Shown: one piece after another, positions 17,395-27,265 of the stretch | Layout of the letters: every line of letters starts with the position of its first letter | Numbering within the stretch: position 1 is the first letter of the stretch | Assembly: GCA_030605785.1 (NCBI GenBank) | Contig: JAUWHS010000069.1 | Coordinates: 1 to 33,146 of the forward strand | Direction of reading: 5' to 3' | From: a bacterium | GTDB lineage: Bacteria; Babelota; Babeliae; Babelales; JAUWHS01 | DNA: 33,146 nt | Translations under genes and position numbers: made by a program | The notes under the pieces: model-generated | The model's input: only the letters and a program-made list of their open reading frames with translations | The model's database searches: none | Told to the model about the DNA's origin: nothing

Positions 17395-18975
17395 ATGAAC
17401 AACACTACAACTGAAAAATGGTTGAATCAAAAAAACACCGCTATTCTCGGTGGCGGACAAGAAAGAATTGATAAACAAAAAAAACAGGGTAAGTTCACAG
17501 CGCGACAAAGAATCGCTCTTTTAGTTGATGAAAACAGTTTTGAAGAAATAGATCAATTAGTCTGCTCACCATTCTTAAATAAAAAAAATTACACTGATGG
17601 AGTTGTAACCGGTTTTGCAAAAATTAATAACATTCAAGTTGCGATTTACGCGCAAGACTTTACACAAAAAGGTGGTTCTCTAGGAAAACATCAAGCGCAA
17701 AAAATTTGTAAAATTATGGATACAGCCGCAAAAATCGGTTGTCCAATAATTGGAATTCTTGATTCCGGCGGCGCGAGAATTGATGAAGGAATTCATTCAC
17801 TCGCGGGTTATGGTGAAATTTTTATGCGCAATGTTCGTTACTCCGGAGTTATTCCACAAATTTCTTTGGTGTTAGGCCCTTGCGCGGGAGGCGCTGTTTA
17901 TTCTCCGGCATTAACAGATTTTATCTTTACAACCAAAAATATAAGTAATCTTTTCATAACCGGACCACAAGTGATAGAACAAGTTTTACATCAAAAAATA
18001 ACAAAAGAAGAACTTGGCGGAACAAGAATACACGCGACAAAATCCGGTGTTTGCCACATCGAAACAGAAAGTGAAAATGAATGTTTTGAAAAAGTTAAAC
18101 AACTTTTATCTTATCTTCCAAGTAATTACTTGAGTAAACCAAATAATAACTCTAATGATCCAAACGATTTTTCTTCTATTTTCAATAAATCACAAGAAAA
18201 TATTGAAAATGAAAAAGTTATCGATGTAAAAAGTTTATTACCTAAAAATCCGAATCATACTTACGATATAAAAATAATTATAAATAAAATTATTGATCAA
18301 AATACGTTTTTTGAAATACAAAAAGATTTTGCGAAAAACATTGTTATCGGTTTCGCGAAAATTGAAAACAAAGTAATTGGAATTGTCGCGAATCAACCAA
18401 AAGAACAAGCCGGTGTTTTAAACATTGACGCATCATGCAAAGCCGCGAGATTTATTAATTTTTGTGACAACTTCAACATTGCGATTGTTACTTTTGTTGA
18501 TGTTCCGGGTTTTATGCCGGGAATTGAACAAGAACACAATGGAATTATAAGGCATGGCGCAAAACTTTTATACGCTTACGCTCAAGCAACCGTTCCTAAA
18601 ATAACTATAATTTTACGCAAAGCGTACGGCGGCGCGTATATTGTTATGGGAAGCAAACAACTTGGCGCTGATTTTAATTTCGCGTGGCCAACAGCGCAAA
18701 TCGCGGTTCTTGGGGCAAAATCGGCAATAACAATTTTGCATGGTAAAAAATTAAATGAAATAAAAAATGAAAACAAAAAACAAACTCTTCAAAATCAATT
18801 AGAAAATGAATATGAAAAAGAATTTGTTCATCCATTCGTCGCGGCAGAGTATGGTTATATTGATTCAATTATTGAGCCTAATGAAACAAGAAATCACTTA
18901 ATAAAGGCGTTACAAATTACTGAAAATAAAGTTGAGCATTTACCAAAGAAAAAACACGGAAACATTCCGTTATGA
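17395..18975 (+). CDS. pccB: Acyl-CoA carboxylase carboxyltransferase subunit (propionyl-CoA carboxylase beta-like)
   Basis: About 526 aa from the ATG at 17395 (track start 17356 is upstream). QGKFTARQRIALLVDENSFEEID, GPCAGGAVYSPALTDFIF, VPGFMPGIEQEHNGIIRHGAKLLYAYAQATVPKITIILRKAYGGAYIVM, C-terminal KKHGNIPL are characteristic. Confidence 0.88.
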   Translation: MNNTTTEKWLNQKNTAILGGGQERIDKQKKQGKFTARQRIALLVDENSFEEIDQLVCSPFLNKKNYTDGVVTGFAKINNIQVAIYAQDFTQKGGSLGKHQAQKICKIMDTAAKIGCPIIGILDSGGARIDEGIHSLAGYGEIFMRNVRYSGVIPQISLVLGPCAGGAVYSPALTDFIFTTKNISNLFITGPQVIEQVLHQKITKEELGGTRIHATKSGVCHIETESENECFEKVKQLLSYLPSNYLSKPNNNSNDPNDFSSIFNKSQENIENEKVIDVKSLLPKNPNHTYDIKIIINKIIDQNTFFEIQKDFAKNIVIGFAKIENKVIGIVANQPKEQAGVLNIDASCKAARFINFCDNFNIAIVTFVDVPGFMPGIEQEHNGIIRHGAKLLYAYAQATVPKITIILRKAYGGAYIVMGSKQLGADFNFAWPTAQIAVLGAKSAITILHGKKLNEIKNENKKQTLQNQLENEYEKEFVHPFVAAEYGYIDSIIEPNETRNHLIKALQITENKVEHLPKKKHGNIPL

Positions 18976-19005
18976 TAAGAAACCCCGCATACACGGGGTT
19001 TCTTA
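18976..19005. terminator. Bidirectional hairpin between pccB-like gene (+) and the secreted-protein cluster (-)
   Basis: Perfect 12-bp stem TAAGAAACCCCG/CGGGGTTTCTTA between convergent genes. Confidence 0.75.
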
Positions 19006-19013
19006 CTTGATTC

Positions 19014-20447
19014 CTAGCTTTTGAAAATTACAGCTGGCCCATCTTCAATTCTAGCAAGCCCTTTTCCTAATTCAATTGCAGTTTTTGGTCTTTCTTCTTT
19101 TAAAATATCAAGCAAATCAAAACGAGTTACAAATATATCATCGATTGATCTGTGATGACCAGGATCAACAATAATTGGAATACCAAATTCAGGAACAATT
19201 TCACTTGTAAATCCAACCGCTTCAAGTTCCGTTGCTTCAACAGCGAATCTATTTTTCGCGCTGTTATCAGAAGCGTCCCAAATAGGATCACCGGAAACTT
19301 GTAATTTATTCGCGGCTAAATATGAATTTTCAAGAACAATAAACGCGTCAGAAGCATTATTAACTTTAACAATCGCGTCATCAAAAATTATTCTCGCGAT
19401 ACCGTTTAATGAAGTTAAGTAAATAAAGTTTGTCGCGAAGTTTACAACAGGAACCTTACCGCTTTGCAGTTGCGCTTTAGCGTCTGTTGATTCAACCGGA
19501 GAACGTAATACAAAATCAAAATGTAACGCGCTGTCTCCAGTTTCTGAATAATTAAGAAGGCCATTAAATGTTAGGTTGTTTTCAAGAAGTCTAAATACAT
19601 TAGCAAGACTTTCAATGTAGAAAACCATGCTTGTTGATTGTTCAATATTAACCGCCGCGTTACCAACCAAACCTAACGCTCCCGCGATATTACCTAAAGT
19701 TGAACTTGAAATATGTTTAAGACCTGTTAGTTCAATGTTTTGCAACGCAAGTGTTCCAAGACCAAGATTTATCATTGGATTATTTGTTGAACTTGCAGGA
19801 TTAAATTTTAAGCGTTTTTGTCCGCCAATTCCTTGAATATTCCATACGTTCTGTCCGGTAATACTAATTTTACCTCTTGTAAATGTCAGATGTTCATCCA
19901 GACCCCAATAAACATTTTCACCAATAATAATTTGAGAAGAATCAGTCATCATTGAAAAAGAATTTCTAGTGATTCCTAACAATTTAATATTGCTCAAAAC
20001 AATAGTTGTTCCTGGAGAAACAACAAATTGAGGATTCAATGAACCTGCAAAAATAAGTGTTGAACCGTTTCCATTTACAACAGTATCGGTTGTAAAAGTA
20101 AGAACATCATCAGGACCTAAAAAACCACTTTCGCCAATTCTTATTTGATGTGAACTTGTTACAGAATAATCTGGATATGGTGCCATACCATAAGTTATAA
20201 CAACTCCGTCAGGATATGCTTCTTGCCAATTTACAGGATAATCTCCTGTTGCTTTTACAATAGATGCATAACTCCAACCGAACTGACGTCCATCACCGGT
20301 ATATTTTAATCTAACGCTAGAATCCGGTTTTAATGCCAAAGAAGCACTCATGCTAGAAAAATCTAATACCCCTTCTGCTGCAAAAGCAAAATCAAAACTT
20401 ATTGTAATTAAAAAAAATAAGTAAATTAATTTGTTGCGAACATTCAT
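19014..20447 (-). CDS. Secreted solenoid-type protein, terminal member of the paralog cluster (type C)
   Basis: 477 aa; signal peptide MNVRNKLIYLFFLITISFDFAFA; N-terminal SASLALKPDSSVRLKY...FGWSYASIV resembles the N-termini of the three type A proteins; repetitive beta-solenoid-like body. Confidence 0.7.
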   Translation of the reverse strand: MNVRNKLIYLFFLITISFDFAFAAEGVLDFSSMSASLALKPDSSVRLKYTGDGRQFGWSYASIVKATGDYPVNWQEAYPDGVVITYGMAPYPDYSVTSSHQIRIGESGFLGPDDVLTFTTDTVVNGNGSTLIFAGSLNPQFVVSPGTTIVLSNIKLLGITRNSFSMMTDSSQIIIGENVYWGLDEHLTFTRGKISITGQNVWNIQGIGGQKRLKFNPASSTNNPMINLGLGTLALQNIELTGLKHISSSTLGNIAGALGLVGNAAVNIEQSTSMVFYIESLANVFRLLENNLTFNGLLNYSETGDSALHFDFVLRSPVESTDAKAQLQSGKVPVVNFATNFIYLTSLNGIARIIFDDAIVKVNNASDAFIVLENSYLAANKLQVSGDPIWDASDNSAKNRFAVEATELEAVGFTSEIVPEFGIPIIVDPGHHRSIDDIFVTRFDLLDILKEERPKTAIELGKGLARIEDGPAVIFKS

Positions 20448-20502
20448 AAAAATTCCTTTCTACCTTTTTTCTGTGTCACCCAAACTTTAATAAAAATTTT
20501 AT

Positions 20503-22668
20503 CTAGGCGGGATTATAATCTACATAACCATCATTATTAACAAATGCTCCGGATAAAAAATATACATTTAAATTATTCGCAGCATTAGCCCCATCTCCAA
20601 AAGTAATTGCTTTAGAGATATCTGAATTTGGTATTGAGCCATCAAGATTTATAAAATTAACATCATTATCAAAAATAAATACTCCCCTGGTTAACTGAAT
20701 TCCATTAGAACTTGCCGGAGCAGAAAAATTAGCGCCATTTAGATAAATACTTGAAGATTCATCTGTCATAGAAATTAAGGTTCGGTCTCCGGATACGGGA
20801 GCAAAAGAAAATGTAGAATCAAAATCAAAACGCAAAGATGAATGCGAATCAATAATTGTAGGCTGGCAAGATTCATATATAAATTTAGAGGTTCCTGTAA
20901 AGATTACATCATCATAAATAAATAATTTGCCTTGAGTAAATGTATAATCACCGGACATCGCAATTTCAACATCTTTTAACACAAGCTGACTATCGGTTCC
21001 CAACATAACAATGCTAGGATGCGTTAAAGTTTGAAAGTTTTTCACTTTCATGTTTTTTAATGTAACTGTAACACCGCTTTCTAAAATCAATTGCGAATTA
21101 TCCCCTAAAACCAAAGTCCCATCTCTACCATCTAGAATAGTGTTACTTATAAATTTCAAGGCCGAATCATCATAGATTTTTACATTTCCACCAAAAATTA
21201 TAGCTTTATCTTTTCCACTGATATTTCCACCGGAACCAAAATAAGAACTTGAAGATAATTTTAAATCAGCATTAAGAACAATTGTTCCACCATTTAAAAA
21301 GATTGGAGAAGCAACCGCAACATGAATGCCAATATAAACTAATGCTCCAAGATCTAAGTTAATTCCTCTTAACATACAGAAATCATCAACTTCACTTGCG
21401 CCATATTCAAAAACATAATCATCACCAAAGTTTCTGAAATCAGGCAACTCTGTAAAATAATTTTCCGCGGACCTAATTGAACCACCAACTAAACGATACC
21501 AATCTGTTCTGATTGAATCATGCATCCAAACTTCACCATAATAACCGGCTTGTAAATAATCAATTGTAACTTTTTGAGGTCTCAAAATATATTCTGTTCC
21601 GGTAACGCTTGTTTCCGTCACCATTCTGTTCGCGTTATATAAAGTGCCGTAAAGATCATAAACAGTTTGAAGTAAATATGGTTCATTAACATTTGCCCAA
21701 ATTGAGCCTTCTTCTCCAACGGAAATATTTCCTAAATAATTGGAAGTAAGAGTCATAACTTGAGAAGTTAATCTATCAACAGCCTTTAAATCGATTTTAT
21801 CCCAAGTATCCGCATCCGGATCCCATCTTACGAGATTTCGATCGGTACCGGTTCCGGTTGCGGTTGTATCAGTAGAGCGAATACCAAAAACAAGTCCGTC
21901 CCCTCCAACAGCCAATGATTGTTCAACTACATGTTCATCAATTGTATTTGGATACCAAGCACCCTTAGATTGATCATTCCATTGCAAACCATCCCATTGA
22001 TAGACTTTTGGATCTAAACTTGCATCGTGACCAATCGCCCAAACATGATCTCTGTGCCCAATTGATATTCTCCAAAACCTGGTAAAATCTGATGAAGGAG
22101 TAGAAACTGATTCCCATGTTAGAAGAGTTCTATTCCATTTATGCGGCATTCCGGAATTATCTAATCCCCATAAAGAACCATCCTTACCTGCTGAAATTTT
22201 ATACATCCCGATTCCAACATCTCTCCAAGGAAAATCTTGCCCTGCAATTTGTGTATAACCATTTACATCATAAATATACAAACGGCCACTTTTAACGCCC
22301 CAGATTTCTGATGCTCCGCCAATTGCAACTTGTTCCATATCGCATGCAACATCATCATAAAACAAGAGACCTGTTTCCGCGATAGAACCTAAAGCTTGTT
22401 TTGCTTCATAAATAAATTCTTCGTGAACATTACCACCGGAATCATCTGAAAAATAATTATAATCATCTTTCGTGTCCTGCGCTGTTCCGTTTGCGATAGA
22501 TGCGTTTTTCCAACCAATCAAAGATGATGAAGATGGAATATTAAGCTTGGATGAGGTATCACTTAGAATAAAATTCGAATTTGTTTGTGAAAAAGTAATC
22601 TTACTATTAACAGAACAATTAAATATAAATAATCCTGTAATAAATAAACTTATTTTTTTTGCATCCAT
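20503..22668 (-). CDS. Secreted tectonin-like propeller + beta-solenoid protein (type A, copy 1)
   Basis: 721 aa; N-terminal hydrophobic signal; six tectonin-like repeats (VAIGGASEIWGVKSGRLYIYD, ISAGKDGSLWGLDNSGMPHKWN, ISIGHRDHVWAIG...VYQWDG, LAVGGDGLVFGIRS, ISVGEEGSIWANV, LQAGYYGEVWMHD); C-terminal module ending GYVDYNPA. Confidence 0.75.
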   Translation of the reverse strand: MDAKKISLFITGLFIFNCSVNSKITFSQTNSNFILSDTSSKLNIPSSSSLIGWKNASIANGTAQDTKDDYNYFSDDSGGNVHEEFIYEAKQALGSIAETGLLFYDDVACDMEQVAIGGASEIWGVKSGRLYIYDVNGYTQIAGQDFPWRDVGIGMYKISAGKDGSLWGLDNSGMPHKWNRTLLTWESVSTPSSDFTRFWRISIGHRDHVWAIGHDASLDPKVYQWDGLQWNDQSKGAWYPNTIDEHVVEQSLAVGGDGLVFGIRSTDTTATGTGTDRNLVRWDPDADTWDKIDLKAVDRLTSQVMTLTSNYLGNISVGEEGSIWANVNEPYLLQTVYDLYGTLYNANRMVTETSVTGTEYILRPQKVTIDYLQAGYYGEVWMHDSIRTDWYRLVGGSIRSAENYFTELPDFRNFGDDYVFEYGASEVDDFCMLRGINLDLGALVYIGIHVAVASPIFLNGGTIVLNADLKLSSSSYFGSGGNISGKDKAIIFGGNVKIYDDSALKFISNTILDGRDGTLVLGDNSQLILESGVTVTLKNMKVKNFQTLTHPSIVMLGTDSQLVLKDVEIAMSGDYTFTQGKLFIYDDVIFTGTSKFIYESCQPTIIDSHSSLRFDFDSTFSFAPVSGDRTLISMTDESSSIYLNGANFSAPASSNGIQLTRGVFIFDNDVNFINLDGSIPNSDISKAITFGDGANAANNLNVYFLSGAFVNNDGYVDYNPA

Positions 22669-22692
22669 TTCCCACCTTATTATTTAATTAAT

Positions 22693-23955
22693 TTAATCTG
22701 TGTTACATCCATAAATTCGTCCAGATGTCTCTATTTTTGTTCCGGACAATACTTCTATATCAACATCTTCATGCGCGTCAGAACCATCACCCCACTGAAA
22801 TACAGGATAATAAGGAACCGTAGGAAAAGCAGGAAAAGAAAAGGTCCAAAGATCCGGAACACTACCATCAGCTTTTAAACATTCTAGTATTACACGATTG
22901 TTAAAAATAACTGTTCCATTTGTTAATACCATACCACCAACATCTTTTGGCGTACTCCAGGACACACCACCGGCAGAATCAAAATAAAGTTGAATGGTGT
23001 CAACCGGTATTTGTACTTTACAATTATTAAAATATAAACGAGAAGATTTATCTATCATTACAAGTTTTCTTTGCGACAAATCCAAAATCCAAGCCCCGGA
23101 ATAGAATAAATATTCAGCTGGTTGCTGATATTTAAATGTTGTACCTACATCAAACATCAATGTAGAATTTTTTTGAATTTGCAAAACACCTTGATAAAAA
23201 GTAGTCAGATAAGGATGAAATAAACGTGAAGCAAAAGCAAACATCTTTCCTTCACCTCTTACTCTAACTTCATTATAAATATTAAGATTTCCATAATCAA
23301 AAGAATATGTTGAACCTAAATCTAAAATCACATCATCAAGAGTGATCGAAGAAACATTAGATTTAACAGCAATCCCGCCACCATTTTTATAATATGATCC
23401 ACCTTTTAAATTTGAAACTACAGCGTTTTTTATTGTCAAGTTACTTAAAGAAGTAGTAACAATTAATTGCGCACCATCTTCTAAGTGTAATTCATTGCCC
23501 TGCATATCAATTGTCGTATGACCTAAAAATCGAATTTTGCGATTCGCGGGAATAGTTAAATCACCGTGACAAATTATACTATTTCCCGTACCAGTAATAT
23601 ATGCTGTCGCACCGGAAGCGGAACCAATTTCAATATCAACAGAACTGCCAATGTGCAAATCAGATAGCAAACCAATTTTAGCTCCAGCATCTAATCTGAT
23701 TGAACCACCTCTTATTGGATCGGCGAGTCCTAAATTAACGGTACAAGTCGGGTCAACATGCAATCCATATTGATAATCAACCATTCCCCAAACATCATAG
23801 GATCCACCACCGGCCGCTGTATATTGTTCTTCCGCGCTTAACGCGTAGACAGTATTACTTCCAATCGCGTTCGCCGTATTAAGAGCTGATAAATCAGGAA
23901 CAAAACAGAACAACCCAACGATTACCAGGTTAAAAATAATATTAAACTTTTTCAT
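22693..23955 (-). CDS. Secreted beta-solenoid protein without propeller (type B, copy 1)
   Basis: 420 aa; signal peptide; conserved LNTANAIGSNTVYALSAEEQY...DVWGMVDYQYGL N-terminus shared with the other two B copies. Confidence 0.72.
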   Translation of the reverse strand: MKKFNIIFNLVIVGLFCFVPDLSALNTANAIGSNTVYALSAEEQYTAAGGGSYDVWGMVDYQYGLHVDPTCTVNLGLADPIRGGSIRLDAGAKIGLLSDLHIGSSVDIEIGSASGATAYITGTGNSIICHGDLTIPANRKIRFLGHTTIDMQGNELHLEDGAQLIVTTSLSNLTIKNAVVSNLKGGSYYKNGGGIAVKSNVSSITLDDVILDLGSTYSFDYGNLNIYNEVRVRGEGKMFAFASRLFHPYLTTFYQGVLQIQKNSTLMFDVGTTFKYQQPAEYLFYSGAWILDLSQRKLVMIDKSSRLYFNNCKVQIPVDTIQLYFDSAGGVSWSTPKDVGGMVLTNGTVIFNNRVILECLKADGSVPDLWTFSFPAFPTVPYYPVFQWGDGSDAHEDVDIEVLSGTKIETSGRIYGCNTD

Positions 23956-23988
23956 AAACTACCTACCTTAAAAATTATTATTATCTTA

Positions 23989-26103
23989 TTAATTTGGATT
24001 GTAATCTAAATATCCTTCAATATTTAACATCGCGCCGGATAAGACTTTAGTACTTAAATCATTATCTGCGCTTGATCCATCACCCAAAGTAATTGCTTTA
24101 TTTATATCTGTATTTGGAACACCATTATTTAAATTTTTAATATCAATTGAATTTTCAAAAACAATTGTACCCTTTGTTAATTCAAGTCCGTTATATGTCG
24201 CGTCCGCCGGAGCGGCAAAAGTACAACTACTTAAATATAAAACGGTTGTCGCGTCTTTTAATTTTAATAAGTTTCTAGCTCCGGAATCCGGAACATAAGA
24301 AAATGTTGTTCCAAGATCAAAATACAATCTTGAATGTTCGGCAATAAATGACTCTTTTGAATTTTGGTAAATAAGTTTTGATGTTCCTGTAAGTTTAAAA
24401 TCATCATTTACAAAAATATAACCTTGAGTAAATGTATAATCACCCGAAAGAGCGAACTCTACATTTTGTAAAGATAAAAAACTATTTTCGGACATTTCAA
24501 TTACTGAACCTGTTGCATCTTGCAAACCTTTAATCACTAAATTTCTTAAAGATAAAGTTACTCCACTATCAACTTTAAGCTTTGCATTATTTTTTAAAAT
24601 TAATGATGCGCCAAAACCATCAATAGCCGTAGTATCGGTAAACCTTAAACTTTGATTCTCAGGAATCTCAAAATCGTTACCCAAGAATATCGCATAACCT
24701 CGCCCCTCAATTCTTCCTCCGGTTACTAAATAAGTTGTTGAAGAAAAAGAAAGATCAGTTTGCAAACGCATCACACCACCATTAAGAGATAAAGGCGATT
24801 CTAATCCCGGAGGAGCCGCCCAAACGGTTTCTTCAGTTATTTCCGTTGATGATACGGTTGTAAAATCGGCCTCTTCATGAAGACCGGGAGGAACAACATT
24901 AAGTCCTTTCAATGATGTAATATTTGGCATTTGAGCAAGATAATTAACAGTAGACCTTATAACTCCACCAACCAGTCTATGCCAATAAACTTCATAAGGA
25001 TCATAAAACCACGCGTCACCATAATAACCCATCTCAATATCCGAGACTTCTTTTCGAACTTCAATTAGAGTCGCGGAATAAGGAGCAGAGCGAGATAATT
25101 TTTCTATTTTATAAAAGTTAGAAAAAGATGAACCACTTGGTGTAATAATTATCCCCATGTTGTCTCTTCGCCCAACAGAAACAGCATCGATTGTGTGACC
25201 GGATAAGCCCAAAGATACATCATTCCATGTTTCACTTGTTCTATCCCAAAGAACAAGTTGATCTCCGGCAACATTAGTTTTTATTCCTAAAATAATAATA
25301 TCTATTAGCCCATCACCGCCAACAGAGATTCCTTTATCCGGATAAATAGCGCCCTGACTTCTATCTATCCATTGACCGGTATCATTATGCCAATTATAAA
25401 CAGAATAAACCGGACCGGTATAATTCACACCAATTGCCCAGATATTATTTTTATCACAAACAGAAAGATATAAAAGATCGTTTACTGCCGCAGGTTTAGG
25501 AATCGCGTTCCAAGAAGAATTTTTGTCATTCCACCAATATGGCACGCCATAAGTTAAACCACCATAAATTCCACCAAGCCCCCAAACAGTTTCATCTCTA
25601 CCAACAGATAAAACTCCGGGAGCCGCGCCCTTTTCGTGCCAAGGAAATTTCGCGTTTCCAACTTGAGATTCGCCATCAATGTCTATTAAATAAAACTTGC
25701 TATCTTTAACAGCCCAAACGTGAGCGGCTGATCCAATACTTATTAAATCTACATTGCCACCCCATGCTTGATCAAAATAAGTTTCTCCGGCCAAATTAAA
25801 TGAACGTAAATAAGATCTTGCAGCAAAAACATATTCTTTTTTTAACCGAATGGTATCTAGTTTGTCGAAAATAACCTGATTTCGATAGTCAACTTTATTG
25901 GAAGGATCAACGGCCTGAATAACAGAACCACCTTTCCAACCAATTAAAGAACTATCATTAGCCAAATTTAAAGATGAACCGGTATCACTTAAAACTAAGC
26001 TTGATGTTAAATTAGAAAAAGCTGTTTTAAAATCCGTGAAAGCATTAAGCATTGAGCCCAAAGATAAACTTAACACTACTATGGTAAAAATTTTTCCTCT
26101 CAT
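23989..26103 (-). CDS. Secreted tectonin-like propeller + beta-solenoid protein (type A, copy 2)
   Basis: 704 aa; signal peptide; SSLNLANDSSLIGWKGGSVI; six tectonin-like repeats (ISIGSAAHVWAVKDSKFYLID, LSVGRDETVWGLGG, LSVCDKNNIWAIGV, ISVGGDGLI..., VSVGRRDNMG, IEMGYYGDAWFYD); ends GYLDYNPN. Confidence 0.75.
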   Translation of the reverse strand: MRGKIFTIVVLSLSLGSMLNAFTDFKTAFSNLTSSLVLSDTGSSLNLANDSSLIGWKGGSVIQAVDPSNKVDYRNQVIFDKLDTIRLKKEYVFAARSYLRSFNLAGETYFDQAWGGNVDLISIGSAAHVWAVKDSKFYLIDIDGESQVGNAKFPWHEKGAAPGVLSVGRDETVWGLGGIYGGLTYGVPYWWNDKNSSWNAIPKPAAVNDLLYLSVCDKNNIWAIGVNYTGPVYSVYNWHNDTGQWIDRSQGAIYPDKGISVGGDGLIDIIILGIKTNVAGDQLVLWDRTSETWNDVSLGLSGHTIDAVSVGRRDNMGIIITPSGSSFSNFYKIEKLSRSAPYSATLIEVRKEVSDIEMGYYGDAWFYDPYEVYWHRLVGGVIRSTVNYLAQMPNITSLKGLNVVPPGLHEEADFTTVSSTEITEETVWAAPPGLESPLSLNGGVMRLQTDLSFSSTTYLVTGGRIEGRGYAIFLGNDFEIPENQSLRFTDTTAIDGFGASLILKNNAKLKVDSGVTLSLRNLVIKGLQDATGSVIEMSENSFLSLQNVEFALSGDYTFTQGYIFVNDDFKLTGTSKLIYQNSKESFIAEHSRLYFDLGTTFSYVPDSGARNLLKLKDATTVLYLSSCTFAAPADATYNGLELTKGTIVFENSIDIKNLNNGVPNTDINKAITLGDGSSADNDLSTKVLSGAMLNIEGYLDYNPN

Positions 26104-26137
26104 CCTTGCGCCTTTTATTTTTCGAAATAATTAAAAT

Positions 26138-27265
26138 TTATACAAAATTTGCTTTTGTTACACTCAAACTTCCCAAAATTTCTGTTCTGCAATCAGATAA
26201 AACTTTTAAACTTAAATTAACAGCAGCCAAAGTATCCTGTATGTTTCCAAAAATTATTCCTTTTTGTGGATCCTGATTAACAAATAATCCATCATAATTG
26301 CTAAGAGTTACAAGGTTATCCAAAATCAAGGAACCATCTCTTAAAAATAAACCTGCATAAGAAGAGCTGGCAGTCGGAACACTTAAAACACAATCATTTA
26401 ATTCTAAAATAGAAGACAAATCTTTTAGTATAAATTGTTCACGACACCGGCTTGAAACAGAAGAACGATAATCATATTCAAATGTAACACCTCTATCGAA
26501 AGTTAATTTTGAAAACTCGGTTACAATTGTTGGTTTTTGATTCGGATCATCAACAATGGAAGATCGCTTAAATGTATAACCATCACCACGAATTACAACA
26601 TCGTCGTGAATAAATAACCAACCTAAGTTCATGTCATAATCATCTTCAAGATCAATAACAACATTTTGAAACGTTAACATTGATGAATTGTTATTCAGAG
26701 TAATCGCGCCACCACTATTCGCGGTTCCTTGCAAGCCTGTAATAATCGCGTTTCGAATTGTTAAAGTTGAATCAGGATCAAAAATAATATGTGAATTTCC
26801 TCCGATATCTAAATAATTTCCCTTACAATCGATAACAAGCCCTGTTTCAGAAAGCTTTATGTTTCTGTTATCCGGAATTGTAAAACCACCATCACAAATT
26901 AAAGAACCGTTATTTCCAATTATGTACGCGGTATCACCACTTGAAGAACCAATTGTAAATTTAACAGTTGAACCTATTTCTAAATCCGTAAGTAATTCCA
27001 AGGTTCCACCATCAGCAATTTTAATCTCACCGCCTTTAATTGGACTGGCGAGACCTAATCCTAAAGTAACGGTAGTAGTTATATCAAAACCATCCTGGTA
27101 GGTTACAAAACCCCAAACATCATTTGATATATTATAAACTTCTTGTGGACTTAATGCGTAAACAGTTGTACTGCCTCTGGCGTTTGATGTATTAAGCGCA
27201 TATGCAGATGAAGTAAAAAGAAAAAATAAAATAAAAGTTTTTAAAAAATTATTAAGCTGGATCAT
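26138..27265 (-). CDS. Secreted beta-solenoid protein without propeller (type B, copy 2)
   Basis: 375 aa; signal peptide MIQLNNFLKTFILFFLFTSSAYA; LNTSNARGSTTVYALSPQEVYNISNDVWGFVTYQDGF. Start overlaps the end of the upstream gene by 14 nt. Confidence 0.72.
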   Translation of the reverse strand: MIQLNNFLKTFILFFLFTSSAYALNTSNARGSTTVYALSPQEVYNISNDVWGFVTYQDGFDITTTVTLGLGLASPIKGGEIKIADGGTLELLTDLEIGSTVKFTIGSSSGDTAYIIGNNGSLICDGGFTIPDNRNIKLSETGLVIDCKGNYLDIGGNSHIIFDPDSTLTIRNAIITGLQGTANSGGAITLNNNSSMLTFQNVVIDLEDDYDMNLGWLFIHDDVVIRGDGYTFKRSSIVDDPNQKPTIVTEFSKLTFDRGVTFEYDYRSSVSSRCREQFILKDLSSILELNDCVLSVPTASSSYAGLFLRDGSLILDNLVTLSNYDGLFVNQDPQKGIIFGNIQDTLAAVNLSLKVLSDCRTEILGSLSVTKANFV

